Source: Streptomyces sp. AC558_RSS880
GTDB taxonomy: Bacteria; Actinomycetota; Actinomycetes; Streptomycetales; Streptomycetaceae
Length of the DNA: 36,022 nucleotides
Assembly (NCBI RefSeq): GCF_019049255.1
Contig: NZ_JAGMUJ010000141.1
Coordinates: 1-36,022 of the forward strand
Direction: 5' to 3'
A program made the translations under genes and the position numbers. The notes beneath the pieces were generated by a model. That model did not search any database, was not told the DNA's origin, and saw only the letters and a list, made by a program, of their open reading frames with translations. Positions 9,501-17,458 of this stretch are shown here, piece by piece. The first letter of the stretch is position 1. The number at the start of each line of letters is the position of its first letter.

Positions 9501-11540
9501 GGCCTCATCAGTTGCTTCCTGACCCTGCGCGACGGCGGCCTCCGCCTGCGCGACCTGCCGCCGGTGCGTCTCCTGGTGTTGCTCCCGGGCCTCCTGCTCG
9601 GCCGCGTCCTGCTCCCGGGCCTCCTCCTGTGCACTGCGCAACGCCTGCGCGGCTTGCTCGGCCGCGCCGAGTTCCTGCTCCCACAGCGTGCGTGCCTGCT
9701 CCCATGCCTCGGCCGCCCGCTCGGCCACCGCACGGTCCGCAGTCGCCTGCCGGTGGTGCGCTGCTGCGTCGATCCTCGCCCGCGCCTCGCCGGCGACCTG
9801 AGCGAGCCCTGCTGTCAGCTTCCCGACTGGCAACCGCTCCCCGTCGCCGCGACCGTCCCGCACGAGCAGTTCGAGGGCGGGACCGCGCAACTCCACCGCC
9901 GCGTCCGCCCACTGCCGCATCTCGTCCAGCAACGTGTCCTCGGCCTGCGCCCGCGTCCTGCCTGTCTGGTCGGCCGTGGCCCGGTCCGTCTCCTCGATCC
10001 CTTCAGCCTCACGCAGATCGGCCGCCGCCGCGACTTCCAGTCCCTGCGCCGTCGCATGGTCCCCGAGCGCGGCTTCTACCTTCCGCAACTGGGAGAGCCG
10101 GGTGTCCACCCACGCCAGCGGCGCCGCACACGCCCCGTCGACTACTTCTGAGGCCACTGCCGCAGCCTCGGCCGCCACCAGCCGCTCGTCGAGGGCAAGC
10201 AGTCCCTCCAGGGCCGCGTCCGCGCCCAGCCGGCCCCCCACCACCCGCAGCGGCCCGGACACCGCCGACACGGCGCCCTGCGCCGACCGGACGCCGTCCG
10301 CCGACTCCCGGGCGGCGCCCTCAGCCCGGGAAGCCTCGCTACCGACCTCGTCCGACCGTTTGGCCGCTGTGCGGGCGGCAGCGGCCAGCTCAACCGCCCG
10401 CTGCTCACGCTGCGGAAGGACCGCGCCCGCGTGCCCACGCAGCTCCTCCTCCGCCGCGTTCTTCCGCCCCTCCAACTCCCCGATTTCGGCCCGCGTCCCG
10501 GCCAGCAGCTCTACGGCTTCGGCTTCCCGCGCCTCGGCCTGCTGCGCCTCCTCACTCGCCTGGCGCTCACGCCTGGTCTGAGCGTCGAACCCGGTGTTTG
10601 CCGCGATCAGTGAGGCGGCCTCGACCACCGCCACTGCCTCCACATACCGGCGATACGTCCGCTCCGCGCCCTGCAGCAGCTTCTCTTCCGCCCGGGCACG
10701 CTCCAACTGGTCCTCGAGCTCGGAGATCCGCTCCATTGCCTGAGCGATCACCGCCAGCCGCTCGCTGTCCAGCGCAGGCAGTGCGCTGGACAGCAGCCGG
10801 CCCATTTCGGCCGCGGAGATCGCCTCCGCAGTGCGCACACTGCGCAGGCTGCGCAGCACCCCCACCAGCGCGTCGAACTGCACCTCGTCCAGCGGGGCGA
10901 ACAACTCCTCGCGCACCGCCCGCCGGTAGTCGTGCTCGTCCCCGACCACCCGCAGATGCTCCGACAACCGAGCCCGGTTCGACGCCGCAGACGAAGCGCT
11001 GGAGGTGAAGGCCTGCCCCTGACAGGCAGCCAACTGCGCTGCGAGGTCACCGATCCGCACTGGCTCCCGGTCCACCTGCAGCCGCAGCTGCTCCCCGACC
11101 CGCCCCCGTGACAGGAAGAACACCCGGTGCACCGCCTTGCCGACTGCCCTCAGCCACAACCCGGTCGTCACATACTCCACAGCCCCGCCATCGGCGCGCC
11201 GCCCGTACTCCAGCCACCACACCCCCGTGCGGTCTTGCTGTTCGTCCCGGTCGGTGTGTCGGCTCAGTAACGTTCCCGCCGCCTTCCCCGACACCGACAA
11301 GGCGGTCTGCGACACATCCGCGTCCAACAGCACCGTGACCAGCATCGATGCCGACAAGGACTTCCCTGATCCGTTCGGCCCCGCGAGTGTCAGCCACCCG
11401 TCGGCGAAAAGCAGTTCCTCCTCAGCCCAGGCCCAGGAGTTCACCACCCCGGCCCGCGTGGGCTGCCACCTGCCTTCCGCGACCGGCACGCCCAGCCCGA
11501 CGCCACCAGCCCCGACGGGTCCGTTTCCAGCGATCTTCAC
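6531..11540 (-). CDS. jetC: Wadjet JetC, SMC-like ATPase (TIGR02680)
   Basis: A 1669-aa SMC/Rad50-type ATPase, the motor of Wadjet. Walker A is GPNGSGKS at 54-61, the ABC signature LSTGERR at 1550-1556, and Walker B LLSIDE at 1580-1585. Between them lie over 1400 residues, mostly Ala/Glu/Arg/Gln-rich coiled coil. In the established mechanism JetC dimers with JetA and JetB extrude DNA loops and pass small circles to JetD for cleavage. By my recollection the family is usually nearer 1350 residues, so the coiled-coil arms look long. The start is a GTG at 11540 overlapping the jetB stop (GTGA), and the stop overlaps jetD. The long frames on the opposite strand across this gene are GC-driven shadows. 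Confidence 0.93.
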   Translation of the reverse strand: MKIAGNGPVGAGGVGLGVPVAEGRWQPTRAGVVNSWAWAEEELLFADGWLTLAGPNGSGKSLSASMLVTVLLDADVSQTALSVSGKAAGTLLSRHTDRDEQQDRTGVWWLEYGRRADGGAVEYVTTGLWLRAVGKAVHRVFFLSRGRVGEQLRLQVDREPVRIGDLAAQLAACQGQAFTSSASSAASNRARLSEHLRVVGDEHDYRRAVREELFAPLDEVQFDALVGVLRSLRSVRTAEAISAAEMGRLLSSALPALDSERLAVIAQAMERISELEDQLERARAEEKLLQGAERTYRRYVEAVAVVEAASLIAANTGFDAQTRRERQASEEAQQAEAREAEAVELLAGTRAEIGELEGRKNAAEEELRGHAGAVLPQREQRAVELAAAARTAAKRSDEVGSEASRAEGAARESADGVRSAQGAVSAVSGPLRVVGGRLGADAALEGLLALDERLVAAEAAAVASEVVDGACAAPLAWVDTRLSQLRKVEAALGDHATAQGLEVAAAADLREAEGIEETDRATADQTGRTRAQAEDTLLDEMRQWADAAVELRGPALELLVRDGRGDGERLPVGKLTAGLAQVAGEARARIDAAAHHRQATADRAVAERAAEAWEQARTLWEQELGAAEQAAQALRSAQEEAREQDAAEQEAREQHQETHRRQVAQAEAAVAQGQEATDEAESAARAAWEQWQGLVGVWRHDAVLIDIGMLPEPAGDGATVDATQTVAQIQVSLERAHAAAAGRLQRAVDTADQAAGLAQETVRDLEQQLERAQQSAPVPPAPLWRSRQPVDGTPLWALVDFAGHLTDEARDRLEGALLVSGLLDALVRADGQAVAGDVTLRPGAAAASGASLADVLRPDTQGRIAPERVHQLLRSIPLDPSASDQVTIAVATAVAPAGYQARFIGRSARERARLRHVADLEQQLDQAQEALHQAREETAHARARVNAVAMERDRFPSPAGWEQARERWQGLLQALQETHNRSAQDIRLAERGLAQALHALDAAAARRRSALELLAQEARHTEQVAATALAAVRTAEGTAREAAGTAAASHAGWEQAKDAQAHADAEQAGFPPLDQVFSAQQQEDDAGEQLQHSIRRTADARERHRRAGEAVRQALRALNRAADAGGGTVLPTDPKAADAHREDTTLMFRQVEAWRGAAGRVIDLAGRARQDAKTAERWRILAADAAREAEQTAVDAGREKAAVEEMRRLHGAEYEELRASLQEVTSALDRARARVEKLQRTKERAAADAASARARLDEVAPLRQAAEEHRDACLTRLGRLVDEGLALVSEDISTGPDGRPANLTAGLAWARHLLADRFTGPGAGVGADRLAAASRARDAALKALEGAARTANSALARFNRQVILTNVSGTGWQRAEVADPAAARGQDLRAAVEALRAAVAQLEQDLRSDIKKAIKTSMFAQLQRDVQVRQDLAQQLVRQIGQTLADVRTGVARVGVKVEWAVRKDADAKAMVELVKSPPSDEMFERMYDVLRQRMDESVGDTWADRVAHTFDYRAWHEWTISVTHSSFSDGDGDRFKEVKPRGMNPLETLSTGERRLATMLPLLAAAWSMYSGEYRGPRLLSIDELDAAFDDANLRQMLGLLRRWEFDVLATAPSMTPVIKKEAGQVVIHQVVTSGKHRVTVPWLWQGHGEAQPLTLDLGLGFDGGMAD

Positions 11541-12832
11541 GCGTCCCCCTCACCCGGCTCGACACTGGACGCCCCACCTGGCTCCGGTTTCGCCGTGCCG
11601 CGGGCTGCATGGGCTACCCGCACCCGCCACAGATGCACCCCAGGCGTTGCCCGCCACTGCTCCGTCTCACCCTCCACCGGCACCAGCAGCCGCGCGGCCG
11701 CCAGCTCACCGATCGCCGCCCGCGCCAACGCGGGGAGCTGCGCTTTGTGGCCGGCCGCCCAGTTCGGCATCACCGCCCGCACCCCCTCCAGCAGATCCAC
11801 CACGTCGCCCACCTGCACCACCGAACCGGCCTGGTTCCGCTCGGCCAGATGAGCTAGTAGCGCCAACGCGGCCTGCCGCTCCATCCGCCGACCGTTGGGG
11901 AAGTCCATCTCGGTCCCGAGCCCACTGGGATCGGTGACCTCCCACCAGTCCCGGCGCACTGTCACCCCCAACCCCAAGCTGGACATCAGCGCCAGTCCGC
12001 GCTCCCGGCCGGCTAGCGTGTGCAGGTACGCCGTCCCCGGCGTCTGCTCGTCGAAGGGATCCACGCCTGGGTCGTCCACCAGCCGCCGCAGCGCCTGCAA
12101 CCGCCGCTCCTCCACCGACGCCACCTGGTCCGGCTCCGGCGCCACCGGGTCGAGCAATGAAGCGGTCGACAAAGCCGCCGCATGCTCCTGCGGGGGCAGC
12201 ACGTCCAGGCCGAGCAGCCCGGGGGACAGCGAGGAGAACCGCGCCGCCAACCGGTCTCTCGAGGCCGTCACCACAAGGTCAGCGTCCTCGTCCACCACGA
12301 CCCGCTCCAGGTCGGAGTCCGCCTCCACCGAACCCTCAGCCTCCAGCACCTGCAACGCGTCCACCAGGTTCTGCCGGTGCCAGCGGGCCTCCTGCTTCGA
12401 CGTCCCCTCCCCGGCCACCCACTGCACCCGCGGCAGCCCACCTGAAGTGGCCTCCTCCGCGCACACCTGTGCGAGCGCCTGCATCAACTCCCGCACGCTC
12501 AACCGGGGACGCCGCCACAACTGCTCACACACCAGACACACCAGCACCAGCGCCTCCTGCGACAGCAGCACCGGACGGCTCCCGCCGCGGGCCACCGAAG
12601 GCCCCCTGTCACCAGGGACATCCACACGCCGCTTGTGCAGCCGGACCAGCTGCGCCACCTCCAGTACCTCGAGCGTCCAGCCCAGCTCCGACCGGAACAA
12701 CCCCGCCAACGCGGCCTGCCCCTTTACAGCCGCTCGGTACAGCTCCGGCTCAGCCTCGGCCCGAAGCCGTCCTCGATCTACCAGCACCCGGGCCGCATCC
12801 CGTAGATCGGCCTCCAACACCTCGCCGCTCAT
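11537..12832 (-). CDS. jetB: Wadjet JetB, MukE-like subunit (TIGR02678/DUF2398)
   Basis: A 431-aa protein identified from its position between jetA and jetC and from family-like content: an N-terminal helical region, the stretch VLLSQEALVLVCLVCEQLW around 90-108, and alternating helical and Trp-containing segments suggesting winged-helix (kite) domains. In Wadjet JetB is the MukE-like subunit that bridges the JetA kleisin and the SMC arms. The ATG at 12832 overlaps the jetA stop (ATGA) and its TGA overlaps the jetC GTG, so the order is tightly coupled. DUF2398 assignment comes from the operon and remembered family size. Confidence 0.85.
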   Translation of the reverse strand: MSGEVLEADLRDAARVLVDRGRLRAEAEPELYRAAVKGQAALAGLFRSELGWTLEVLEVAQLVRLHKRRVDVPGDRGPSVARGGSRPVLLSQEALVLVCLVCEQLWRRPRLSVRELMQALAQVCAEEATSGGLPRVQWVAGEGTSKQEARWHRQNLVDALQVLEAEGSVEADSDLERVVVDEDADLVVTASRDRLAARFSSLSPGLLGLDVLPPQEHAAALSTASLLDPVAPEPDQVASVEERRLQALRRLVDDPGVDPFDEQTPGTAYLHTLAGRERGLALMSSLGLGVTVRRDWWEVTDPSGLGTEMDFPNGRRMERQAALALLAHLAERNQAGSVVQVGDVVDLLEGVRAVMPNWAAGHKAQLPALARAAIGELAAARLLVPVEGETEQWRATPGVHLWRVRVAHAARGTAKPEPGGASSVEPGEGDA

Positions 12833-14364
12833 GCTGCCCCCTGCGCAGCCGCTTCCTCAGCCCGCTCGCTCGCATCGACACGGATACGCAGATCCGGGCC
12901 GGTCAGCACCCCTTCGGCCAACCCCACCCGAACCTGCCGGTCTGCCATTCCCGGTCGTACCCGCACCACGACGTTGGCCCCCTCGGCCACCGCAGACCCA
13001 AACCCCAGCACGGGGTCGAACTCCTGCAGCGCCGCTTCCACCGCCCGCAGCAAGATCACCGAAGCATCCGCCGCCAACCCCGCGAAGTGCTCCAGCCCCA
13101 CCTCTCCAGGCGTCACCAGCACCCGGGCAAACCGGCGCCGCAGCTGCGCCTCCTCCCGCGCCCGCGCCAGCGCGCCCTCCCGGTCCACGGTGGTGTCCGC
13201 CAGCTTCCGGGGCCTGCCGCCAGGCTTCCCCACCCGCTCATGCTCACGCAGCGTCACCTCGACGCGGTGTGCCGTGAGTCCGGCCGCCGCCACCGTCGCA
13301 TGCGCCACATCCTCCTCAGCTGGCCCGATCTGAGCGTGCCACGCAGGCCAGTCCCCAAACGCCGCCCCGTACACGCGCCGCGCCTGCTCCTCGCCGCCCT
13401 GCCGATGCAAACTACGCGCCACAGCACGGAAGTCAGCCCCCAGATCCGCACCCCGCCTCCTGGCCGCGTACCGCCGGTCGATCGCGATCAAAAGCGTGTG
13501 CACAGCACCAGTAGCCGAAGCGATCAACCGGTAGACCGTCCCGTCAGGCGTGAACCACGCCTCCAAGTCGGCCAAGCGACGGATACGCTCGTCTACCCAG
13601 CGCTGCTGCTCGGCCGGATCTACCAGACCCGCGTGCATGGCCGCGGTCTCCACGACCGGACCGTGACCCACCTCCCGCAACGTTGCAAGCGCGTCCCCCA
13701 CCCGCCGTAACGCCCGCCCGTACTCCCGCGGAAACTGCCGCAGCGCCTCAAGCACCCGGTCCCGGTTCCTGCCGAACACGTCGTCGTCAGTGACATCGGA
13801 CTGGACCATCTGCGCCAGCGCACCGTAGAAGTCGGCCGTCACCCGTTGGAGCTCATCGATCCGGGTCCGCACATCATCGAGATCACCCGTCAGCAGCCCA
13901 GCATCGCTGTTGAAATGCTCCAGCATCCGGCGGACCGTCTGCTCCACACCGTCCAGCAGCCGGCTCGGCAGCTGCAGTGCACGACGGGAATCCAGCACCG
14001 CTGCCCGCACGGCGGCTACCAGCGCCCGACCCCGCAGCGTCAACGCCCAGGCCTCCTGCCGCGAGATCACCCCGCGATAGTTGCGCACCGGCGCCGCATA
14101 ATCCCTGAACGGCTTGGCCAGCTCCCACTTGGCCAATTGCTCAAGCGACGACAGCAACTGCTCCTCGGACAGCCCATCATGGTAACCCACGGTGCGCAGT
14201 TGCTCGAGGATCTGAGCCGGTGTCCACATCGGGCCGCGGGTAGACAATTCCTCCAACGCAGCCAGCAGGGCCGTATAGCGTTCCCGCACCAGGTCCTCGG
14301 GCAGGGCGAACACAGTCCAGTCGCTGGACAGAACGCTCCGCCACCACTGTCGCGATTGATCCAT
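12829..14364 (-). CDS. jetA: Wadjet JetA, kleisin-like subunit (TIGR02677/DUF2397)
   Basis: A 511-aa protein, first gene of the Wadjet operon. The N terminus (about 1-110) looks like a winged-helix segment, followed by helical bundle, as in MukF-like kleisins that close the SMC ring. The DUF2397 call rests on the start (about 20-60, ALPEDLVRERYTALLAAL), overall length, and the canonical order jetA-jetB-jetC-jetD. Residues 382-387 read GGRPRK, an AT-hook-like core flanked by charged residues, which may add DNA contact. The start is the ATG at 14364, preceded on the minus strand by a G-rich stretch acting as ribosome site. A 231-bp gap separates it from the helicase gene upstream. Confidence 0.87.
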   Translation of the reverse strand: MDQSRQWWRSVLSSDWTVFALPEDLVRERYTALLAALEELSTRGPMWTPAQILEQLRTVGYHDGLSEEQLLSSLEQLAKWELAKPFRDYAAPVRNYRGVISRQEAWALTLRGRALVAAVRAAVLDSRRALQLPSRLLDGVEQTVRRMLEHFNSDAGLLTGDLDDVRTRIDELQRVTADFYGALAQMVQSDVTDDDVFGRNRDRVLEALRQFPREYGRALRRVGDALATLREVGHGPVVETAAMHAGLVDPAEQQRWVDERIRRLADLEAWFTPDGTVYRLIASATGAVHTLLIAIDRRYAARRRGADLGADFRAVARSLHRQGGEEQARRVYGAAFGDWPAWHAQIGPAEEDVAHATVAAAGLTAHRVEVTLREHERVGKPGGRPRKLADTTVDREGALARAREEAQLRRRFARVLVTPGEVGLEHFAGLAADASVILLRAVEAALQEFDPVLGFGSAVAEGANVVVRVRPGMADRQVRVGLAEGVLTGPDLRIRVDASERAEEAAAQGAA

Positions 14365-14595
14365 TCCGCCCCCACGCCTCGTACGCCCTCACGTGTACAG
14401 GCTTCCTAGTTTGAAGGCCGCCACTGACAGATCTCCCCCGAACCGGGAACAACGGCCGTTTTCCACCAGGACACGAAGCGCGGCCCATCAGCACCTCGCC
14501 GTCCCGCCGCCGGAACTGAGGAATCCGAGAAAACGAATGGATTTGCGAATTCGGCGGGAAGGGCCACACACCCGGGTCGGAGTGCTGCACGGGAA
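14365..14595 (-). promoter_or_regulatory. Probable promoter region of the Wadjet operon
   Basis: A 231-bp gap between the helicase stop and the jetA start, the only break of more than a few bases in the minus-strand run from 19480 to 5296. It is locally AT-richer (around 14530-14560) than the flanking genes. I could not fix a -35/-10 pair or a clear terminator, so whether Wadjet is transcribed on its own or by read-through stays open. Confidence 0.35.
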
Positions 14596-15957
14596 TCATG
14601 CGGCGACACGGTGCTCAGCGAGTTTGGCCAACATGACCTGGTTGGCTTCCCAGCCGTCGGGGAACTTGGCCCGCACGGACAGATGTACCGGGTCCATAGA
14701 GGGGTGGCTGTCCAGGAGGTCGGCGATTCCCTCGCGGGCGACGACGATGCACGCCTGCCGGTGACGGGAGGCGAGCACACACAGCCGTCCGGCCTCGAGG
14801 TGGAAGGCCGTGGCGTCCCGGCGGCCGGACAGCGGGTGCACGACGATGACGACTTCGAACTCGCGGCCCTGCAGTCGGTTCGCGGTGTCGACCGCCACGT
14901 CCTGTGCGCCGGGGATGCCGGTCCGGGCGAGTGCGGTCCGGACCAGGTCGGCCTGGTCGCGGTGGGCGACGCCGATGGCGATGTCGCCAGCGCCTAGGAG
15001 GCGGCCCCCCGGGTGGCGCTCGCAAGTGGCGACTGCTCCGCGGACGAGGAGCCGGTCGGCGAGGTCGGCGGCGGCCTGGAGGGTCTGGGTGTCGGTGCGC
15101 GGGACGTGGCGGCGGGGCAGCTCGTGCAGGGCCCAGCCGGTGGTGAGGGCCTGGGCGAGCGTCTCGTCCAGGCCGGCACGGGCGAGCGCGGCGGTGCGAA
15201 ACTCCAGGCCACGCGTGCCATTACCGGTCCCGGCGGTGAAATGGGAGAACGGGTAGAACGCCCGGGCGATGGTGGGTGCGGCCGAGGATGGCAGGCGCCA
15301 GGACACCGGCAGTCGGTGCACCGGAATGTCCTGGTTGTGCGCCAGCATCACACTGACGCCGTTCTGGGTGGGGTCGTGCGGCAGCCCGATCCAGCGCTCG
15401 GTGCCGACGATTGTGAACGGGTCCAGCTGGCCGGGGTCGCCGACGAACAGGCCCCGCTCGAAGCGCTCGACGATCTGCAGCAGCATGTCCGAACGCATCT
15501 GATAGGCCTCGTCCAGGATCGCCCAGCCGAACGTGGCATCGCCGATCGTGGCCCATTTCGCGGCGGTGGCGACGATGATCCGGCAGCCGGTCAGGTCGGC
15601 CAGTTTGCGGCCGATGGTGATGTTCGTGAGAGCGCCCGCGGCCGGCGGCGGGTTGTAGTCGCTGGCGCTCAGCCGTCCGACGGTGATGCCGGGATGCTCC
15701 TGGGCCAGGCGCACGACCAGGTCGTCGACCTGGTTGTTGGTCTGGGCGACGATGATCGGGCGTTCGCCGCCCTCGGTGAGCTCCTGGGCGGCGCGGACCA
15801 CCAGGGTGCTCTTGCCGGCGCCCGGCGGGGAGTCGACGACGACGGCCCGGTGACGCCCGTCGGCCATGTCCGCGAGGATCGCCCGAGTCGCGGCGGCGGC
15901 GGCCATTGCCGGGTCGGGCGCGACCGGTTCGGGCGTCGTGCTGGTGTCAGTCCTCAT
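14596..15957 (-). CDS. SF1 helicase (Dna2/Upf1-like)
   Basis: A 453-aa superfamily 1 helicase. Motifs in order: Walker A SPPGAGKST at 43-51, motif Ia AQTNNQVDD at 71-79, Walker B AILDEAYQM at 146-154, motif III GDPGQLDP at 173-180, motif IV SWRLP at 219-223, a motif V-like QGREFEVVIVVHP, and a motif VI-like LCVLASRHRQ near the C terminus. The gene is compact, with no large inserted domain. Its ATG at 15957 lies 11 bases inside the preceding gene, so it is coupled to it. With the Cas4-like nuclease two genes upstream it provides the two activities joined in eukaryotic Dna2. A translocase or unwinding role at DNA ends is inferred. Confidence 0.85.
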   Translation of the reverse strand: MRTDTSTTPEPVAPDPAMAAAAATRAILADMADGRHRAVVVDSPPGAGKSTLVVRAAQELTEGGERPIIVAQTNNQVDDLVVRLAQEHPGITVGRLSASDYNPPPAAGALTNITIGRKLADLTGCRIIVATAAKWATIGDATFGWAILDEAYQMRSDMLLQIVERFERGLFVGDPGQLDPFTIVGTERWIGLPHDPTQNGVSVMLAHNQDIPVHRLPVSWRLPSSAAPTIARAFYPFSHFTAGTGNGTRGLEFRTAALARAGLDETLAQALTTGWALHELPRRHVPRTDTQTLQAAADLADRLLVRGAVATCERHPGGRLLGAGDIAIGVAHRDQADLVRTALARTGIPGAQDVAVDTANRLQGREFEVVIVVHPLSGRRDATAFHLEAGRLCVLASRHRQACIVVAREGIADLLDSHPSMDPVHLSVRAKFPDGWEANQVMLAKLAEHRVAA

Positions 15958-17458
15958 TGCCCCACTCCTCTGCGGCGGCGTCCTCGGGTACGGCGGAGCC
16001 GGTGTCGTTCTCGTCGTCGGCACTGTGCGTCCACGGCGTGGCATCGGAGGTCGGGAACTGCGGTGCCGGGCGCCACCCCGGGTCGGGCAGGTAAGCGATG
16101 TACTGGCCCGGTTCGGGGACGGTGCCCTGCTTCGGGACGCGGCCGCGCCCCATGCCGCCGTTGATTTCCACCGTGATGCATGTGGCGTCGCCGTCGGGCA
16201 GGACGGAGACGATCACGGCTTTGTGGCCGGCCGGCATGGACGGGCTGATCAGCTTGGTGTCGGCGGCCAGCCGTACGGGATCCTCGGTACGGACGGTGAC
16301 ACGCGGCCGCGGCACCCGCCTGTTCTTGTCCGTGGTTACCACCCGGCCGGGTTCGGCCTGCACAACCGTCCCGGCGAACGCTTCTCCGGCACTGCGCCGG
16401 CCGGCCAGCACGAAACGGTCATCGAACGCCATGTCGGACTCGAACTCGGCCAGTGCACGCTCCAGCCGTTCCAGCTGCCTGGCCGCACCGATGGCGGTGT
16501 CCCGTGTGCGCTGCGGAAGGCCGCCGGAGTCCCGGTAGTCGGAGTAGTCGGTGAAGGCCGTACAGTCACGCTCGAAGCGCTTGGCGGTCCGCGGCGCCTC
16601 GGGCACGGAGCGCAGCCGCGATATGGCGTCCCACACCATGCGCCACGTGGGCTGGATCTGTCCAGCGATCAGTTCGCGCAGTTCGGTCTCGGCGGCGGCC
16701 AGTGCCTGGGAGTCGCCGAGTGTGCTGGCCGTATCGAAACGTCTGATCGCCGGGGCCAGGTCGCGGTTGTCGAACTCGGGGGAGGTCGACGGGCCTGTCG
16801 GCGGGCACACGTCCGGGTTCTCCGCATCGGCCATGGCCTGCTCGACGGTCAAGCCCGGCGGAGGAGCGATCCAGGCCATCAGGGAGGCGAGGTTCTGGTC
16901 CTCGAGCGTGCTCTGGCCGGTCGCCCAGTGCTCGGTGAGCATTGCGGTGACGGGCAGCAGCATGGAGGTGCCGGCCTGTTCGGCTCTCTCGACCAGGAAT
17001 GTCAGCCACATGCCGAACTCCGGTACGACGTCCGGCACCGCGTAGGGGCCGGACGTCGCGCGGAAGCGGCACATGCGGCCCAGGTCTGCCAGGGCTTTGA
17101 CGCCGCCGGGGTTCGGCACCAGGATCTGTGGCGCGTCGGTGTACCGGGAACGCTCGCCGTCCCCGCGGCGGTCCTGGCGGAAGGAGTCGATGTAGTCCAT
17201 CACGATCCGGCCGAGGTCGGCGGCGAACGCGAACCGTTGGTCGCGGTTGCGGGGCTGGGCCACGATCAGCAAGGTTCCGTTCCTCTTGGCGGAGCCGACC
17301 ATCGCGGCCAGGGGAGCCCCGGCCTCTCCGGCCATGGCCAGCGGGATGATCACCAGCGGCCGGGTGGACAGGTGCCGGTGCCGGAACTCGGTCAGGGGCA
17401 CCGCCTGCATCGACTCCATCGCTTGTACGTGCGCCAGCGCCGATAATGTGCTGTTCAT
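15947..17458 (-). CDS. Unknown 503-aa protein of the helicase-nuclease operon
   Basis: I do not recognise this family. The first 170 residues look alpha/beta (LVIIPLAMAGEAGAPLAAMV, then GTLLIVAQPRNRDQR) with possible Rossmann-like strands but no Walker motif. The middle is helical (RQLERLERALAEFESDM around 320-340), and the C terminus is beta-rich (VTVRTEDPVRL, then HKAVIVSVLPDG, CITVEINGG) before an acidic tail. The ATG at 17458 overlaps the nuclease stop (ATGA), and its stop lies 11 bases inside the helicase gene. Its place between nuclease and helicase suggests a bridging or DNA-binding subunit; this is inference. Confidence 0.8.
   Translation of the reverse strand: MNSTLSALAHVQAMESMQAVPLTEFRHRHLSTRPLVIIPLAMAGEAGAPLAAMVGSAKRNGTLLIVAQPRNRDQRFAFAADLGRIVMDYIDSFRQDRRGDGERSRYTDAPQILVPNPGGVKALADLGRMCRFRATSGPYAVPDVVPEFGMWLTFLVERAEQAGTSMLLPVTAMLTEHWATGQSTLEDQNLASLMAWIAPPPGLTVEQAMADAENPDVCPPTGPSTSPEFDNRDLAPAIRRFDTASTLGDSQALAAAETELRELIAGQIQPTWRMVWDAISRLRSVPEAPRTAKRFERDCTAFTDYSDYRDSGGLPQRTRDTAIGAARQLERLERALAEFESDMAFDDRFVLAGRRSAGEAFAGTVVQAEPGRVVTTDKNRRVPRPRVTVRTEDPVRLAADTKLISPSMPAGHKAVIVSVLPDGDATCITVEINGGMGRGRVPKQGTVPEPGQYIAYLPDPGWRPAPQFPTSDATPWTHSADDENDTGSAVPEDAAAEEWGNED

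Noticed and set aside
5228..11008. Long open frames on the plus strand opposite jetD and jetC (for example 5228-6643, 6039-7688, 9512-11008)
   Set aside because: They are Pro/Arg/Ala-rich shadows caused by high GC at codon position 3 of the real minus-strand genes; the minus strand carries intact motifs and overlapping starts.
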